Origin: Candidatus Pacearchaeota archaeon
GTDB lineage: Archaea; Nanoarchaeota; Nanoarchaeia; Pacearchaeales; GW2011-AR1
Assembly: GCA_023228245.1 (NCBI GenBank)
Contig: JALOBN010000020.1
Span: 1 to 40,679 of the forward strand
Length of the DNA: 40,679 nucleotides
Direction: 5' to 3'
Shown: piece by piece, positions 1-7,813 of the stretch
How the letters are laid out: each line of letters opens with the position of its first letter
How positions within the stretch are numbered: the stretch's first letter is position 1
The notes under the pieces: generated by a model
What the model was told of the DNA's origin: nothing
Database searches by the model: none
The model's input: only the letters and a program-made list of their open reading frames with translations
Made by a program: the position numbers and the translations under genes

Positions 1-1
1 G

Positions 2-337
2 GCCAGGGAAAATTCTCAGGTGAAGGCCTGGGAAAATTCTCAGGTGACGGCCAGGGAAAATTCTCAGGTGACGGCCTGGGAAAATTCTCAGGTGACGGCC
101 AGGGAAAATTCTCAGGTGACGGCCTGGGGAAATTCTCAGGTGACGGCCTGGGGAAATTCTCAGGTGACGGCCTGGGAAAATTCTCAGGTGACGGCCAGGG
201 AAAATTCTCAGGTGACGGCCAGGGAAAATTCTCAGGTGACGGCCTGGGGAAATTCTCAGGTGACGGCCTGGGAAAATTCTCAGGTGACGGCCAGGGAAAA
301 TTCTCAGGTGACGGCCTGGGGAAATTCTCAGGTGACG
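2..337 (+). repeat. 24-nt tandem repeat array, left-edge part
   Basis: Fourteen tandem 24-nt units with no spacers, each encoding one octapeptide in frame. Two alternating forms (TGG or AGG in codon 2; GAA or GGA in codon 3) give an irregular W/R alternation. The first unit carries a unique change making its last residue Lys instead of Thr. Near-identity at synonymous positions points to recent expansion or gene conversion. Confidence 0.95.
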
Positions 338-784
338 GCCAGTGGATTGGCGCTGGCCATCGTGCGATCAAAAAACGCCAAGGCGAGGGGGAATACCCAC
401 GTCATCAAATACCCTAAGACCATAAAGGAGTGGTGTGACATCTATGGAATCAAGATATCGAAGGGGAAAATCAATGTTTACAAAGCTGTGGATGAAAATT
501 TCTGCAGCCGCGATTACTTTAAATATGAAATAGGTAAAAAGGCGACCGATCAGCTATGGAATCCCAGCACGGACATTGAATGCGGTTATGGGTTGCATTT
601 CTGCTGGGACCCGATAGCTTGTGAACAATTTAATAACAAGCCCGGACATTATCTGCTCTGTGAAGTCGATATGAAATCCATCGCCTTCTTCGATGGTGAG
701 CCGCAATATCCGGAGAAAATCCGGGCCAAGGAATGCAAGGTTATCTGCGAAGTCGACCGTCAGGGCAAACGCTTAAAAAAGTGA
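2..784 (+). CDS. Octapeptide-repeat protein, C-terminal part (gene continues from 40454)
   Basis: The frame is open to the left edge and continues the gene that starts at 40454. Residues encoded at 2-337 are 14 near-identical octapeptides of the form A(W/R)(E/G)NSQVT. A globular domain of about 148 residues follows, with the pattern KAVDENFCS, ECGYGLHFC, LLCEVD, YPEKIRAKECKVICEVDR. I associate that tail with an uncharacterised phage domain (possibly DUF7666), from memory only. The repeat resembles beta-solenoid coils, in which two octapeptides could make one 16-residue turn. If the two window edges are fused with a 2-base overlap the frame is kept, giving about 19 repeats and about 335 residues. 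The true repeat number is uncertain because assemblies collapse such arrays. The function is unknown. Confidence 0.8.
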   Translation, partial: ARENSQVKAWENSQVTARENSQVTAWENSQVTARENSQVTAWGNSQVTAWGNSQVTAWENSQVTARENSQVTARENSQVTAWGNSQVTAWENSQVTARENSQVTAWGNSQVTASGLALAIVRSKNAKARGNTHVIKYPKTIKEWCDIYGIKISKGKINVYKAVDENFCSRDYFKYEIGKKATDQLWNPSTDIECGYGLHFCWDPIACEQFNNKPGHYLLCEVDMKSIAFFDGEPQYPEKIRAKECKVICEVDRQGKRLKK

Positions 785-1092
785 AATATAAAGACTGGCA
801 GGAACAGATTCTAAGAGAAATCCAGTATGAGTCAGCTATTACTCACTGGATGCACGGAGTACGGTTCCTCTCAAAAAGTGCCGGAAAGGGCCGGAGGCGC
901 CCCCCCCGGCTGGTCACCTTACTTCAATTCAACGGAGATAGGAGATCAAAGAGATGGAGATCATGGTCTGGAGAGGACCGCCAGGACAACGGAAGAATCC
1001 CGTGGGACCAGTGGGCCACTGAGATGGGATTAGATTGCCAGCAAGCAAGGGATGAATTTGAACAAGTTTTAGTCATGAAAGGACGATTTTGA
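781..1092 (+). CDS. Small hypothetical protein
   Basis: A GTG start overlaps the previous stop (GTGA), and the stop overlaps the TTG start of the next gene, which fits a translationally coupled operon member. The first 25 residues and the last 30 (IPWDQWATEMGLDCQQARDE) look like ordinary soluble protein. The middle is Arg-rich and encoded around an eight-C run near 900, and another frame (827-1033) is also open there. The gene may therefore carry a frameshift or sequencing error at the C run. No family recognised. Confidence 0.45.
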   Translation: MKYKDWQEQILREIQYESAITHWMHGVRFLSKSAGKGRRRPPRLVTLLQFNGDRRSKRWRSWSGEDRQDNGRIPWDQWATEMGLDCQQARDEFEQVLVMKGRF

Positions 1093-1535
1093 CTGTGATA
1101 TCTAAAACGGCTGACGAAAAAACCCCGGAGCAATCCGCTGAGTCTATGCAGGGCTCGGTATCTATTCCGAGTGAACCGGTAGACGTCCGCCTATATAAAT
1201 ACATATGGGGCAACAATGTAAAGCGCCAGGAATTGCGCGGCAGGCAATGCGTGGTCCTGGCGCGATTGCCCTTGAACAGCGCAGTGATCGAATTCGAAAA
1301 CGGCCAGATCGACCCGCGCCGCTTGGTGATGATCAATGGCGAACCTTATCTTCTGGATCTGCGCTTCCGGATGCTGAGCAATTTAGAACTCGCCAGGGCC
1401 ATGGGCTTCTCAGATGAGGAATCGACTTACGAATTCGTAGGGAATATTTCAGAGGTCACACGTCAGATAGGTAATGCGGTCCCAGTAAATATGGCGAAAG
1501 CTCTTGTGCTTGCTATTTTCAGAGGTGAGAAGTGA
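1089..1535 (+). CDS. Orphan C-terminal segment of a C5-cytosine DNA methyltransferase
   Basis: A TTG start with AAGGA just upstream overlaps the previous stop. Residues 95-148 match the C-terminal end of phage C5-cytosine methyltransferases: DLRFRMLSNLELARAMGF then RQIGNAVPVNMAKALV (motif X region). The catalytic half (cofactor FxGxG motif, PC nucleophile loop, ENV) is absent here and I found it nowhere else in the window. In its place is a segment of about 60 residues with W.NN..R..LRGR.C.V.AR...NS..IEFENG, a pattern I recall from other small phage proteins. It may be a decayed enzyme, half of a split enzyme, or a DNA-recognition adaptor. It is unlikely to be catalytic alone. Confidence 0.7.
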   Translation: MTVISKTADEKTPEQSAESMQGSVSIPSEPVDVRLYKYIWGNNVKRQELRGRQCVVLARLPLNSAVIEFENGQIDPRRLVMINGEPYLLDLRFRMLSNLELARAMGFSDEESTYEFVGNISEVTRQIGNAVPVNMAKALVLAIFRGEK

Positions 1536-3109
1536 GCGTCGCGACAAAAAGTGGCCACTCGCTTCAATTGAACTTCAATAGGTTCGACCTCGATGAGTAT
1601 GAGTTGTTCATCCGATCGAAGGTATTACCGGAAAGCGAAATCAATTATGACCGCGACTCCGATGGCTACACAATAACAGCTCCGGCGCGTTTCGCCGCTC
1701 TGCTCGGCCTGAAATCGGAGATCAACGAGAAAGACCGATTATTGGTATCTGATCATCTTTTTGATTACCAACAATTCATTGTGGGCAAAGCGTTGGACAC
1801 TCGGCGGTTTGCCTGCTGGTGCGACACCGGTCTCGGTAAGAGTCACATTTTTATTGAATGGGCCCGACAGGTATGTCATCTGACCGACAATAGAGTTTTA
1901 ATTTTCTCGCCATTACAAGTCATCCCACAGACAATTCGCCTGGCTGCTGACTATTTCGGAATAAAAATCAACCAAATCTCAGACCGGGCAAATTTGGAAG
2001 CATGGTGTAAAGGCGAGCAACCCGAAATCGGTATTTGTAATTACGAGAAGTTGATATCCGGTGTCATGCCGGAGCTGCGGTACCTGGGCGGTTTGGTGGC
2101 CGATGAGGCCAGCATTCTCAAGACCCAGGGCGGCGTCATCAAATGGAACCTCATGAAAAGCGCTTACGGTATCGAATATAAACTTGCTTGCACTGCTACC
2201 CCAGCGCCCAACGACGTTTTTGAATATCTCTCTCAGGCGGGTTTTCTGGACAAATTCAACGACAGCAGCGGCGCGGGGGCGACACTGGCCGCATTCTTCA
2301 CACGCGGCAAAGACAATGAATGGCGGTTGAAGGGCCATGCCCGCGAATCGTTTTATCGTTTCATGGCCAGCTGGTCAATCTATATGCGCGACCCGGTGAA
2401 CTTTGGATTTAATGACATCCTTTCGACCTTACCGCCGCCTGAGATACATGAATATAAGATTGATATCCTCCCGGTCCAGCGCGAGGAGATGTTTATTTTT
2501 CAGACGCGCAATGGTAAGGGCATGTTTAACGACCGGGCCGGAGTCAAGGAAAGATTAAAGCTATCGCAGATCGCGAAGGGATTCGTCTACGAAACAACCG
2601 AGGCAAAGCGCACAGCCGTAAGGATTAATTCCCTTAAGCCGGCTTTTGTGGCGGACCTGGCCAGGGTTGATGCGGCAAAAAGACTGCAGGTGCTTATTTG
2701 GACGGTTTTCGATGCGGAGTCGGAGATCATCGCCGAACTGTTGCCCGACCTGAAAGTCGGTGTCTTAAATGGGAGCATGCCGGATGGACGGCGGCAGGAA
2801 GTTTTGAATGATTTTCTCTCCGGTGAACTTCAAGTGCTGATTTCCAAAGCCTCTCTAATCGGATATGGATTGAATTTTCAGAACTGCCGGTCGATGGTTT
2901 TCTCGGGTTTCGATGATTCGTTCGAGCGGATGTACCAGGCGATCCGCAGGGCTTACCGTTACGGCCAGACTGCAACGGTGCACGTACATATACCTTATAT
3001 TCCGGAACTGGAAGGGATGATCTTTGAGAACGTCCAGGCTAAGGAACGTCAATTTTTAAAGGATGTTTCCGAGCAGGAGAAATATTACAGGGAGGCATTG
3101 GGATTATGA
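1532..3109 (+). CDS. SNF2/DEAD-like phage helicase (ATP-dependent)
   Basis: A 525-residue superfamily 2 helicase of the phage SNF2-like type. Visible motifs are Walker A GLGKS (residues 100-104), motif II DEAS (191-194) after GLVA, motif III TATP (221-224), and motif VI QAIRRAYRYGQ (469-479). It would couple ATP hydrolysis to DNA translocation or remodelling during replication or recombination. The GTG start overlaps the upstream stop, and the next gene starts within its stop (ATGA), so it is co-translated with the two methyltransferase-related genes around it. That context suggests a DNA processing and modification cluster. Confidence 0.9.
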   Translation: MSVATKSGHSLQLNFNRFDLDEYELFIRSKVLPESEINYDRDSDGYTITAPARFAALLGLKSEINEKDRLLVSDHLFDYQQFIVGKALDTRRFACWCDTGLGKSHIFIEWARQVCHLTDNRVLIFSPLQVIPQTIRLAADYFGIKINQISDRANLEAWCKGEQPEIGICNYEKLISGVMPELRYLGGLVADEASILKTQGGVIKWNLMKSAYGIEYKLACTATPAPNDVFEYLSQAGFLDKFNDSSGAGATLAAFFTRGKDNEWRLKGHARESFYRFMASWSIYMRDPVNFGFNDILSTLPPPEIHEYKIDILPVQREEMFIFQTRNGKGMFNDRAGVKERLKLSQIAKGFVYETTEAKRTAVRINSLKPAFVADLARVDAAKRLQVLIWTVFDAESEIIAELLPDLKVGVLNGSMPDGRRQEVLNDFLSGELQVLISKASLIGYGLNFQNCRSMVFSGFDDSFERMYQAIRRAYRYGQTATVHVHIPYIPELEGMIFENVQAKERQFLKDVSEQEKYYREALGL

Positions 3110-4002
3110 TCCATCTCGGCGACTGTATCCCTGGTATGGCCAAGAAATTACAACCTGATTCGATAGACCTTTGTGTAACCTCAATCCCCTTCGGCTCTTT
3201 GTTTATGTATTCAGGAAAGCCCGAAGATATCGGCAACAATCACGACGGCGTTGATATGGAGGCCACGCACTTCGGCCTGCATATGAGATTTTTTATCGAG
3301 CAGCTTTTCAGGGTAATGAAGCCCGGCTGTAATGCCTGTATCCACATTCAGCAGCTGCTGACCACAAAAGTACAGCACGGATTCATGGGGCGGCGTGATT
3401 TCAGAGGATCCGTTATTGAGCAGTTTTCGAAGGGCGGTTTCGAATGGAAGGGTGAGGTTGTTATCCCGAAAAACCCACAAGTGATAGCGCAACGTCTTAA
3501 ATTGCATTCATTATTGTTCATCACAGGAAAGCGCAACGGCCGCGACCTGGCCCCTGCTGTCAATGATTATGTGATGATTTTTCAAAAGCCCGGAGATGCA
3601 ACCCCGGTGCCCTGTATTTATGACCGCCAAGATAACACTCAGGGCTGGATAACCACAGAGGAATGGATCAGGGACGCGCACGGAGTATGGACCGATATCC
3701 GTGAGACTGATGTGCTGGAAAACTGGAAATGCGCTAAAGAAGAGGGTGACGAGAAGCATGTCTGCCCTCTTCAATTGGAAGTCATCCGCCGGCTGGTTAA
3801 GCTTTATTCCAACCCAGGTGAGTTGATACTTGACCCCTTCATGGGGATCGGCTCTACCGGATACGTGGCCGTTGAACAGGGCCGGCAGGCGGTGGGCTTC
3901 GAATTGAAGGAATCATACCACCATCAAGCCGAACGAAATATTGAATTAGCCAGGACACAAAGAGTTGATGGCCAGGGGTATTTATTCCAGGAAACGTCAT
4001 GA
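3106..4002 (+). CDS. DNA amino-methyltransferase (N4-cytosine/N6-adenine, beta-class order)
   Basis: A 298-residue S-adenosylmethionine-dependent DNA methylase. The catalytic motif IV position holds TSIPFGS (25-31), and the cofactor motif I LDPFMGIGST (242-251) comes late, giving the beta-class order. The WTDI segment near 195 and the stretch before motif I are typical of phage site-specific methylases. The usual SPPY/DPPY is replaced by SIPF, losing the first Pro, which may affect activity or mark a subfamily. There is no cognate restriction enzyme nearby, so it probably protects phage DNA or marks it for regulation. Confidence 0.9.
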   Translation: MIHLGDCIPGMAKKLQPDSIDLCVTSIPFGSLFMYSGKPEDIGNNHDGVDMEATHFGLHMRFFIEQLFRVMKPGCNACIHIQQLLTTKVQHGFMGRRDFRGSVIEQFSKGGFEWKGEVVIPKNPQVIAQRLKLHSLLFITGKRNGRDLAPAVNDYVMIFQKPGDATPVPCIYDRQDNTQGWITTEEWIRDAHGVWTDIRETDVLENWKCAKEEGDEKHVCPLQLEVIRRLVKLYSNPGELILDPFMGIGSTGYVAVEQGRQAVGFELKESYHHQAERNIELARTQRVDGQGYLFQETS

Positions 4003-4157
4003 AATCACAGACTGAACTTTTAAAACAGATCATCAAAGACAAAGGACACTGGGACGGCTGCGACGAGATCGAGATCACGGAGTATTGCGCAGGGTGTAAA
4101 TATGAAGAATATTGCAGGAGGCTTTTGAATGGAGATCCAAACGATACCGGGTTATGA
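3999..4157 (+). CDS. Small four-Cys protein (52 aa)
   Basis: A short ORF whose ATG overlaps the methyltransferase stop (ATGA). It encodes MKSQTELLKQIIKDKGHWDG followed by a Cys-rich half with Cys at 21, 30, 33 and 39, compatible with one zinc site. It overlaps the next gene by 29 nt, and that gene's Shine-Dalgarno AGGAGG lies inside it, so translation may be coupled. Many genes in this operon are similar small Cys-rich proteins. No family recognised. Confidence 0.6.
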   Translation: MKSQTELLKQIIKDKGHWDGCDEIEITEYCAGCKYEEYCRRLLNGDPNDTGL

Positions 4158-5106
4158 AGCCGACGAGATAACAGTCGTTTACCGAAGGAAACCAGACGGC
4201 AGTAAGGCTATCAGAGTATTGCCTGCAGAAGAAAGCCAGAAGTTATTGGCCAAGAGGAATTATAGGTCTTCAGGAAGGCTGAAATCTGACGGTGAATACG
4301 TCTGCCCCTTCTGTGAGAGGAAATTCGAGACACCCAACGGTAATTTTACCCATCAACAATGGTGCGAGAAAAACCCCAATAAATCAGCTAAGCGGCCAAG
4401 AGGCGAAAGTCTTGCTGCGGATCCGGCAGCTGCCCGGAAGTTTATTGAGGATCTTTTGAAGCGCCCTTACTGTGGAAAAAAATGTAAGAACGGACGCGGC
4501 CTTGGGGTACATAAAGCCTCTTGTGACAAAAATCCTGACAAGAAAACCCCTTCAGAAGGTCTGCGCACACCGGCGCCACAGTGGTCTGACGAAGGCGATC
4601 TCTACCTGGCCGACCATTTCAAAGACCCAATTCTGAGCCTGCTGGAGCATTTCAACCTTCCTGAAAGGGAGATCAGACAGAGGATCGGGCACCTGAAAAA
4701 GACAGGCCTGATCAAAGAGGTAGAGCACAGTAATCGGATCTCCCCGGGTAACCTCGCCCGGGCCAACGAGAACATCCACGAGCATTTAGGACTGGCGGCG
4801 ACTGGCCCGATCAGAGAGAAGGATGATGTTTTTTCGATTCCCGGTCACATGAAGAAGATGATCGGCACCATGTTCAACCGGCCGCCGGAGGACAACACCC
4901 CCGTCGAGGTCGGCGCCAAAGTCTGGGACTTTAAATACCACGAAGGCACGGTGGTGACCGTTGATCTGGAAAGAAAAGTATGCACAGTAGAATTCCCCTC
5001 CATCAACGAGGCGCGCAAATTCAACTTCGAGGGCACCCGCAAGATGATCAAGGAATACGAACGGCGCTCTCAGCCGCACAACGATGGGATAGGAGTTGAT
5101 CACTAG
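4129..5106 (+). CDS. Zinc-finger protein with Myb-like middle and Tudor/KOW-like end
   Basis: A 325-residue protein with AGGAGG upstream. A C2HC-type finger CPFCERKF..GNFTHQQWC lies near residues 58-79, and a second Cys/His cluster (YCGKKCKNG..LGVHKASC) near 113-132. The middle (W SDEGDLYLADHF to REIRQRIGHLKKTG) resembles a SANT/Myb or winged-helix fold. The end (VEVGAKVWDFKYHEGTVV) resembles a small beta-barrel. It probably binds DNA. It sits before another Myb-like protein, so the pair may act together at the replication origin or in early regulation. Exact role unknown. Confidence 0.7.
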   Translation: MEIQTIPGYEADEITVVYRRKPDGSKAIRVLPAEESQKLLAKRNYRSSGRLKSDGEYVCPFCERKFETPNGNFTHQQWCEKNPNKSAKRPRGESLAADPAAARKFIEDLLKRPYCGKKCKNGRGLGVHKASCDKNPDKKTPSEGLRTPAPQWSDEGDLYLADHFKDPILSLLEHFNLPEREIRQRIGHLKKTGLIKEVEHSNRISPGNLARANENIHEHLGLAATGPIREKDDVFSIPGHMKKMIGTMFNRPPEDNTPVEVGAKVWDFKYHEGTVVTVDLERKVCTVEFPSINEARKFNFEGTRKMIKEYERRSQPHNDGIGVDH

Positions 5107-5108
5107 TA

Positions 5109-5765
5109 ATGTACTCCATGGAAGAGATCGCCGACAGGGAAATCCGCCAGGCGCTGGCCGCCAAACCTCCCACGGCGCCCATCCGGATGACCATGCACAA
5201 ATGGACTGATGAAGAAGACGACTACATCCGGGTGAATTACCGCCAGAGTGGCGAGTCCGCTCAGAGGATTGCTGACGCCCTGAAATTAACCCGCCATCAG
5301 GTCAAGGCCCGGGCCATGGTTCTTGGAGTCGGAGGAATCACCGCTCATACAAAACGGTGGACCCCTGAAGAGGACAAACAACTAAGAGAACTGATTCACA
5401 AATACTCAATCAACACGATCTCAAACATCATGAACCGCAGCTCGCATGCCGTCAAGGTCCGCGCCACCCGTTTAAAAATGTGCTTGAGATCACACAACGG
5501 CTGGTATACCAAGAAAGACTGCTGCGAGATATTGGGCGTCGACCATAAGTATCTCCAACGTTTCATCGCCTCCGGCGCCCTGAAAGCCTCTTACCACAAC
5601 GGAAGAAAACCCGGCAAGGCTGGCATGGCCATGTGGCATATCGAAGGGAAGGATTTAAGGGAATTTATCATTAAATACCCTCAGGAGTTCCAGGGGCGCA
5701 ACGTCAATTTAATCAAGATCGTGGATTTATTGAAGAGAGGTCAGTGTGCCGAACCGAATAATTAA
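5109..5765 (+). CDS. Tandem Myb/SANT-like plus MerR-type helix-turn-helix DNA-binding protein
   Basis: 218 residues with two Myb/SANT-like repeats: WTDEEDDYIRVNYRQSGESA (about 32-75) and WTPEEDKQLRELIHKYSINT (about 84-122). Each ends in a recognition-helix-like segment (HQVKARA, HAVKVRA). A C-terminal MerR/excisionase-like HTH follows, with YTKKDCCEILGVDHKYLQRFI then DLREFI. Three DNA-binding modules in one small protein suggest sequence-specific binding to multiple sites. It overlaps the replisome organiser gene, so origin recognition or early transcription control is plausible (inference). Confidence 0.8.
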   Translation: MYSMEEIADREIRQALAAKPPTAPIRMTMHKWTDEEDDYIRVNYRQSGESAQRIADALKLTRHQVKARAMVLGVGGITAHTKRWTPEEDKQLRELIHKYSINTISNIMNRSSHAVKVRATRLKMCLRSHNGWYTKKDCCEILGVDHKYLQRFIASGALKASYHNGRKPGKAGMAMWHIEGKDLREFIIKYPQEFQGRNVNLIKIVDLLKRGQCAEPNN

Positions 5766-6432
5766 AGAGTCGATCTGCACGAGCTGTGATATAGAGCAGC
5801 TCGCACCGATGGAGGAGGTGTTCTTTTACCGGTTAATCGTTAATTGCGATGACTACGGGCGGATGGACGGCAGGGCTCCGATACTCCGGGCGAAGTGTTT
5901 CCCACTGCGCCTGGGCAAGGTGTCCGACGCCATGGTGGATGGATATCTGACCAAGCTGGTCAGCGTGGGCATGGTGCAAAAATATGCGTTTGAAGGAAAA
6001 CCCTACATCCAGATAACTGCGTGGGAAAAGCACCAGCAGCAACGAGCGAAGCGAAGCAAATATCCCTCACCTGATGGCAATGGATATCAAATGATATCGG
6101 ATGTTCCCGTAATCCAATCCGAAACCGAAACCGAAACCGAATCCGGTTCTGAAAAAGAAAATTCCAAAGAAAAATTCGAGGTCAAGCCTGGGGTTTTCCT
6201 TTCAGCAACGGAGTGCGAGAGGCTCATGGACCAATTCGGTGAGACCGGCGCCAATGAACGAATCGCGGCTTTTTCGGAAAGTAAATTGGCTCATGGTTAC
6301 AAGTACAAATCCGATTATCACGCAATTCTGACATGGGCCCGCAAGGACAAACCTAAAGGCAACGGCCACAAACCCGCCAGGGACCCGAGTAAATACATCG
6401 GCCAGAAAAATGATCATATGGTGGTGAGATGA
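5746..6432 (+). CDS. Replisome organiser / replication initiator-like protein
   Basis: 228 residues, GTG start overlapping the upstream gene. The N-terminal domain (RIIKESICTS..IEQLAPMEEVFFYRLIVNCDDYGRMDGRAPIL) is the winged-helix region typical of phage replisome organisers. A charged linker with a hexanucleotide GAAACC repeat (6121-6139, coding for ETETETE) joins it to a C-terminal region ending in YHAILTWARKDKPKG, as in proteins that load helicase at the phage origin. No DnaC-like ATPase follows, so the host loader is probably recruited. Confidence 0.85.
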   Translation: MPNRIIKESICTSCDIEQLAPMEEVFFYRLIVNCDDYGRMDGRAPILRAKCFPLRLGKVSDAMVDGYLTKLVSVGMVQKYAFEGKPYIQITAWEKHQQQRAKRSKYPSPDGNGYQMISDVPVIQSETETETESGSEKENSKEKFEVKPGVFLSATECERLMDQFGETGANERIAAFSESKLAHGYKYKSDYHAILTWARKDKPKGNGHKPARDPSKYIGQKNDHMVVR

Positions 6433-6740
6433 ATAAAAAGCAAAAAGCCGAAATCGATGAGCGCTCCGGAGGGATCTGCGAGGCCCCGAACTGCAAGACT
6501 CCAACTTTCAATCGGAACTACGCTCATATCGAACCGAAAAGAATGGGCGGGCGGCATGGGAAATGGAAGGAGATATTCGACGACCCGCGCAACCAGGTCA
6601 TCTTGTGTGGGAACCATCATGACATCATCGACAACCGGAAAAAGGCCCCAGCTTTGAGGGAATGGTTACTGAGGTTTTTAAAAAAGAAAATAGATCATGA
6701 AAGATGGAGAGAGGAGTATCTTGAACAAAGAAAAGCGTGA
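6429..6740 (+). CDS. HNH-type nuclease-like protein
   Basis: 103 residues; the ATG overlaps the upstream stop (ATGA). Core HNH features: a C...C pair near 17-22, AHIEPKRMGGRHG (first His block), N..ILCGNHHDIIDN (second block). It is shorter than full homing endonucleases and lies in the replication module, so a role in recombination or DNA processing is likelier than packaging. A second, separate HNH gene lies next to the terminase at 10532. Confidence 0.8.
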   Translation: MNKKQKAEIDERSGGICEAPNCKTPTFNRNYAHIEPKRMGGRHGKWKEIFDDPRNQVILCGNHHDIIDNRKKAPALREWLLRFLKKKIDHERWREEYLEQRKA

Positions 6741-7065
6741 GAAAAGACTAACTTACGTCGCCCTGGCTGACGAAGGGGCCTGTGAATTATGCGTCTTCTG
6801 TAAATTCGCCGTCTTCGAGGGCGGGTCGGTCTGCTATGGAGATAACTACACGGTATGCGAACATAAACTGACAGATCGGCTGGAATTTCTCCACGGTGGG
6901 TACGGGATGGAGCCCGGGATGGATTGCTGGGCATTCAAACCAAGCGAACCGATCGAAGTTGTCGCTGATATAGTCGGGCTTTTGCTGGGCAGCGAGGGAC
7001 AAGGCGCGAGCTGGGTTAAACGAGAGGACGGTACTTACGCCGTCTATGTGGTGAAAGAATCATGA
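6697..7065 (+). CDS. Hypothetical Cys-rich protein
   Basis: 122 residues. CELCVFCKF near 29-37 plus later Cys (VCYG, VCEH, DCWAF) suggest a structural zinc site. A TTG at 6721 preceded by GAGGAG is an alternative start, which would remove eight residues. It lies in an uninterrupted chain of overlapping small early genes. No family recognised. Confidence 0.65.
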   Translation: MKDGERSILNKEKREKRLTYVALADEGACELCVFCKFAVFEGGSVCYGDNYTVCEHKLTDRLEFLHGGYGMEPGMDCWAFKPSEPIEVVADIVGLLLGSEGQGASWVKREDGTYAVYVVKES

Positions 7066-7271
7066 GAGGCTACGTCTGCGGTCTCTGTTTCAACCCTGGC
7101 GGGACATTGGTGAACAAAGGCACTTCAAAACAGCCGTTCTACGTCCATGCCCAGGGCCAATGCAAGCCGGTCAACCTGAAAACCAAGTACGAAATCTATT
7201 CAAGGAGTCCTGAGTTCTGGCTATTCCTGACCAATATCGGAGTTGATTACAACCGGGAGGAGATTAAATGA
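7062..7271 (+). CDS. Small hypothetical protein
   Basis: 69 residues; the start overlaps the preceding stop (ATGA) and the end overlaps the next start. It begins MRGYVCGLCFNPGG with a CxxC, and a HAQGQC follows at about 29-34, so one zinc site is possible. Unknown function; existence is supported by the tight operon packing and the GGGAGG site inside it that serves the next gene. Confidence 0.6.
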   Translation: MRGYVCGLCFNPGGTLVNKGTSKQPFYVHAQGQCKPVNLKTKYEIYSRSPEFWLFLTNIGVDYNREEIK

Positions 7272-7813
7272 CCTGTATCGTGGGATTGAAACAAGGCAAT
7301 ACTGTCTTCATGGGATGTGATAGTGCGGGAGTAGGTGGCCTAAATTTGAGAGTCCGGGCCGACAGGAAAGTATTCCAGAAAGATGGCTTTATCATAGGCT
7401 TCACTTCCTCGTTCCGCATGGGCGAGTTGCTGCAGCATAGCATCCGGATACCGGTGCACCATCTTGAAACCGACATCTATGCGTATATGGTTACGTCATT
7501 TATTGACGCGGTTCGCGAATGCCTTAAGGCCGGCGGCTATGCGGCAAAAGACAAAGAAGTTGAGACTGCAGGCAACTTCCTGGTTGGATACAAAGGGCGG
7601 CTATTTAATATTGGAGGTGATTACCAGGTTGGCGAGGCACTATTGCCCTATGATGCATGCGGGTGCGGAGAAAATTATGCGCTGGGCGCGCTATATGCAA
7701 ACAATCACCTCCCCCCCGAAGAAAGAATCACCCAGGCATTGATGGCCGCGCAAGAATTTAGCGCGGGTGTCAGGGCGCCATTCTATGTTTTATCTGAGGT
7801 ATATGATGGATAA
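7268..7813 (+). CDS. Proteasome/HslV-like Ntn-hydrolase
   Basis: 181 residues beginning MTCIVGLKQG. Numbering from the Thr that follows the initiator Met, T1, D17 (GCDS) and K33 (DRKVF) sit at exactly the catalytic spacing of proteasome beta subunits and HslV. A Gly-rich ACGCGENYALGALYA at about 129-143 occupies the place of the conserved GSG loop, though the usual Ser is replaced by Cys. Methionine removal would expose the Thr nucleophile. Length matches HslV (about 175). No HslU-like ATPase is in the window, so it either acts alone or uses a host partner. Confidence 0.85.
   Translation: MTCIVGLKQGNTVFMGCDSAGVGGLNLRVRADRKVFQKDGFIIGFTSSFRMGELLQHSIRIPVHHLETDIYAYMVTSFIDAVRECLKAGGYAAKDKEVETAGNFLVGYKGRLFNIGGDYQVGEALLPYDACGCGENYALGALYANNHLPPEERITQALMAAQEFSAGVRAPFYVLSEVYDG

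Noticed and set aside
2..337. CRISPR array
   Set aside because: Units are directly tandem with no spacers and keep an open reading frame.
827..1033. Alternative 68-codon ORF overlapping the 781 gene
   Set aside because: No Shine-Dalgarno and no coupling with neighbours; kept only as a hint that the 781 gene may have a frameshift at the C run.
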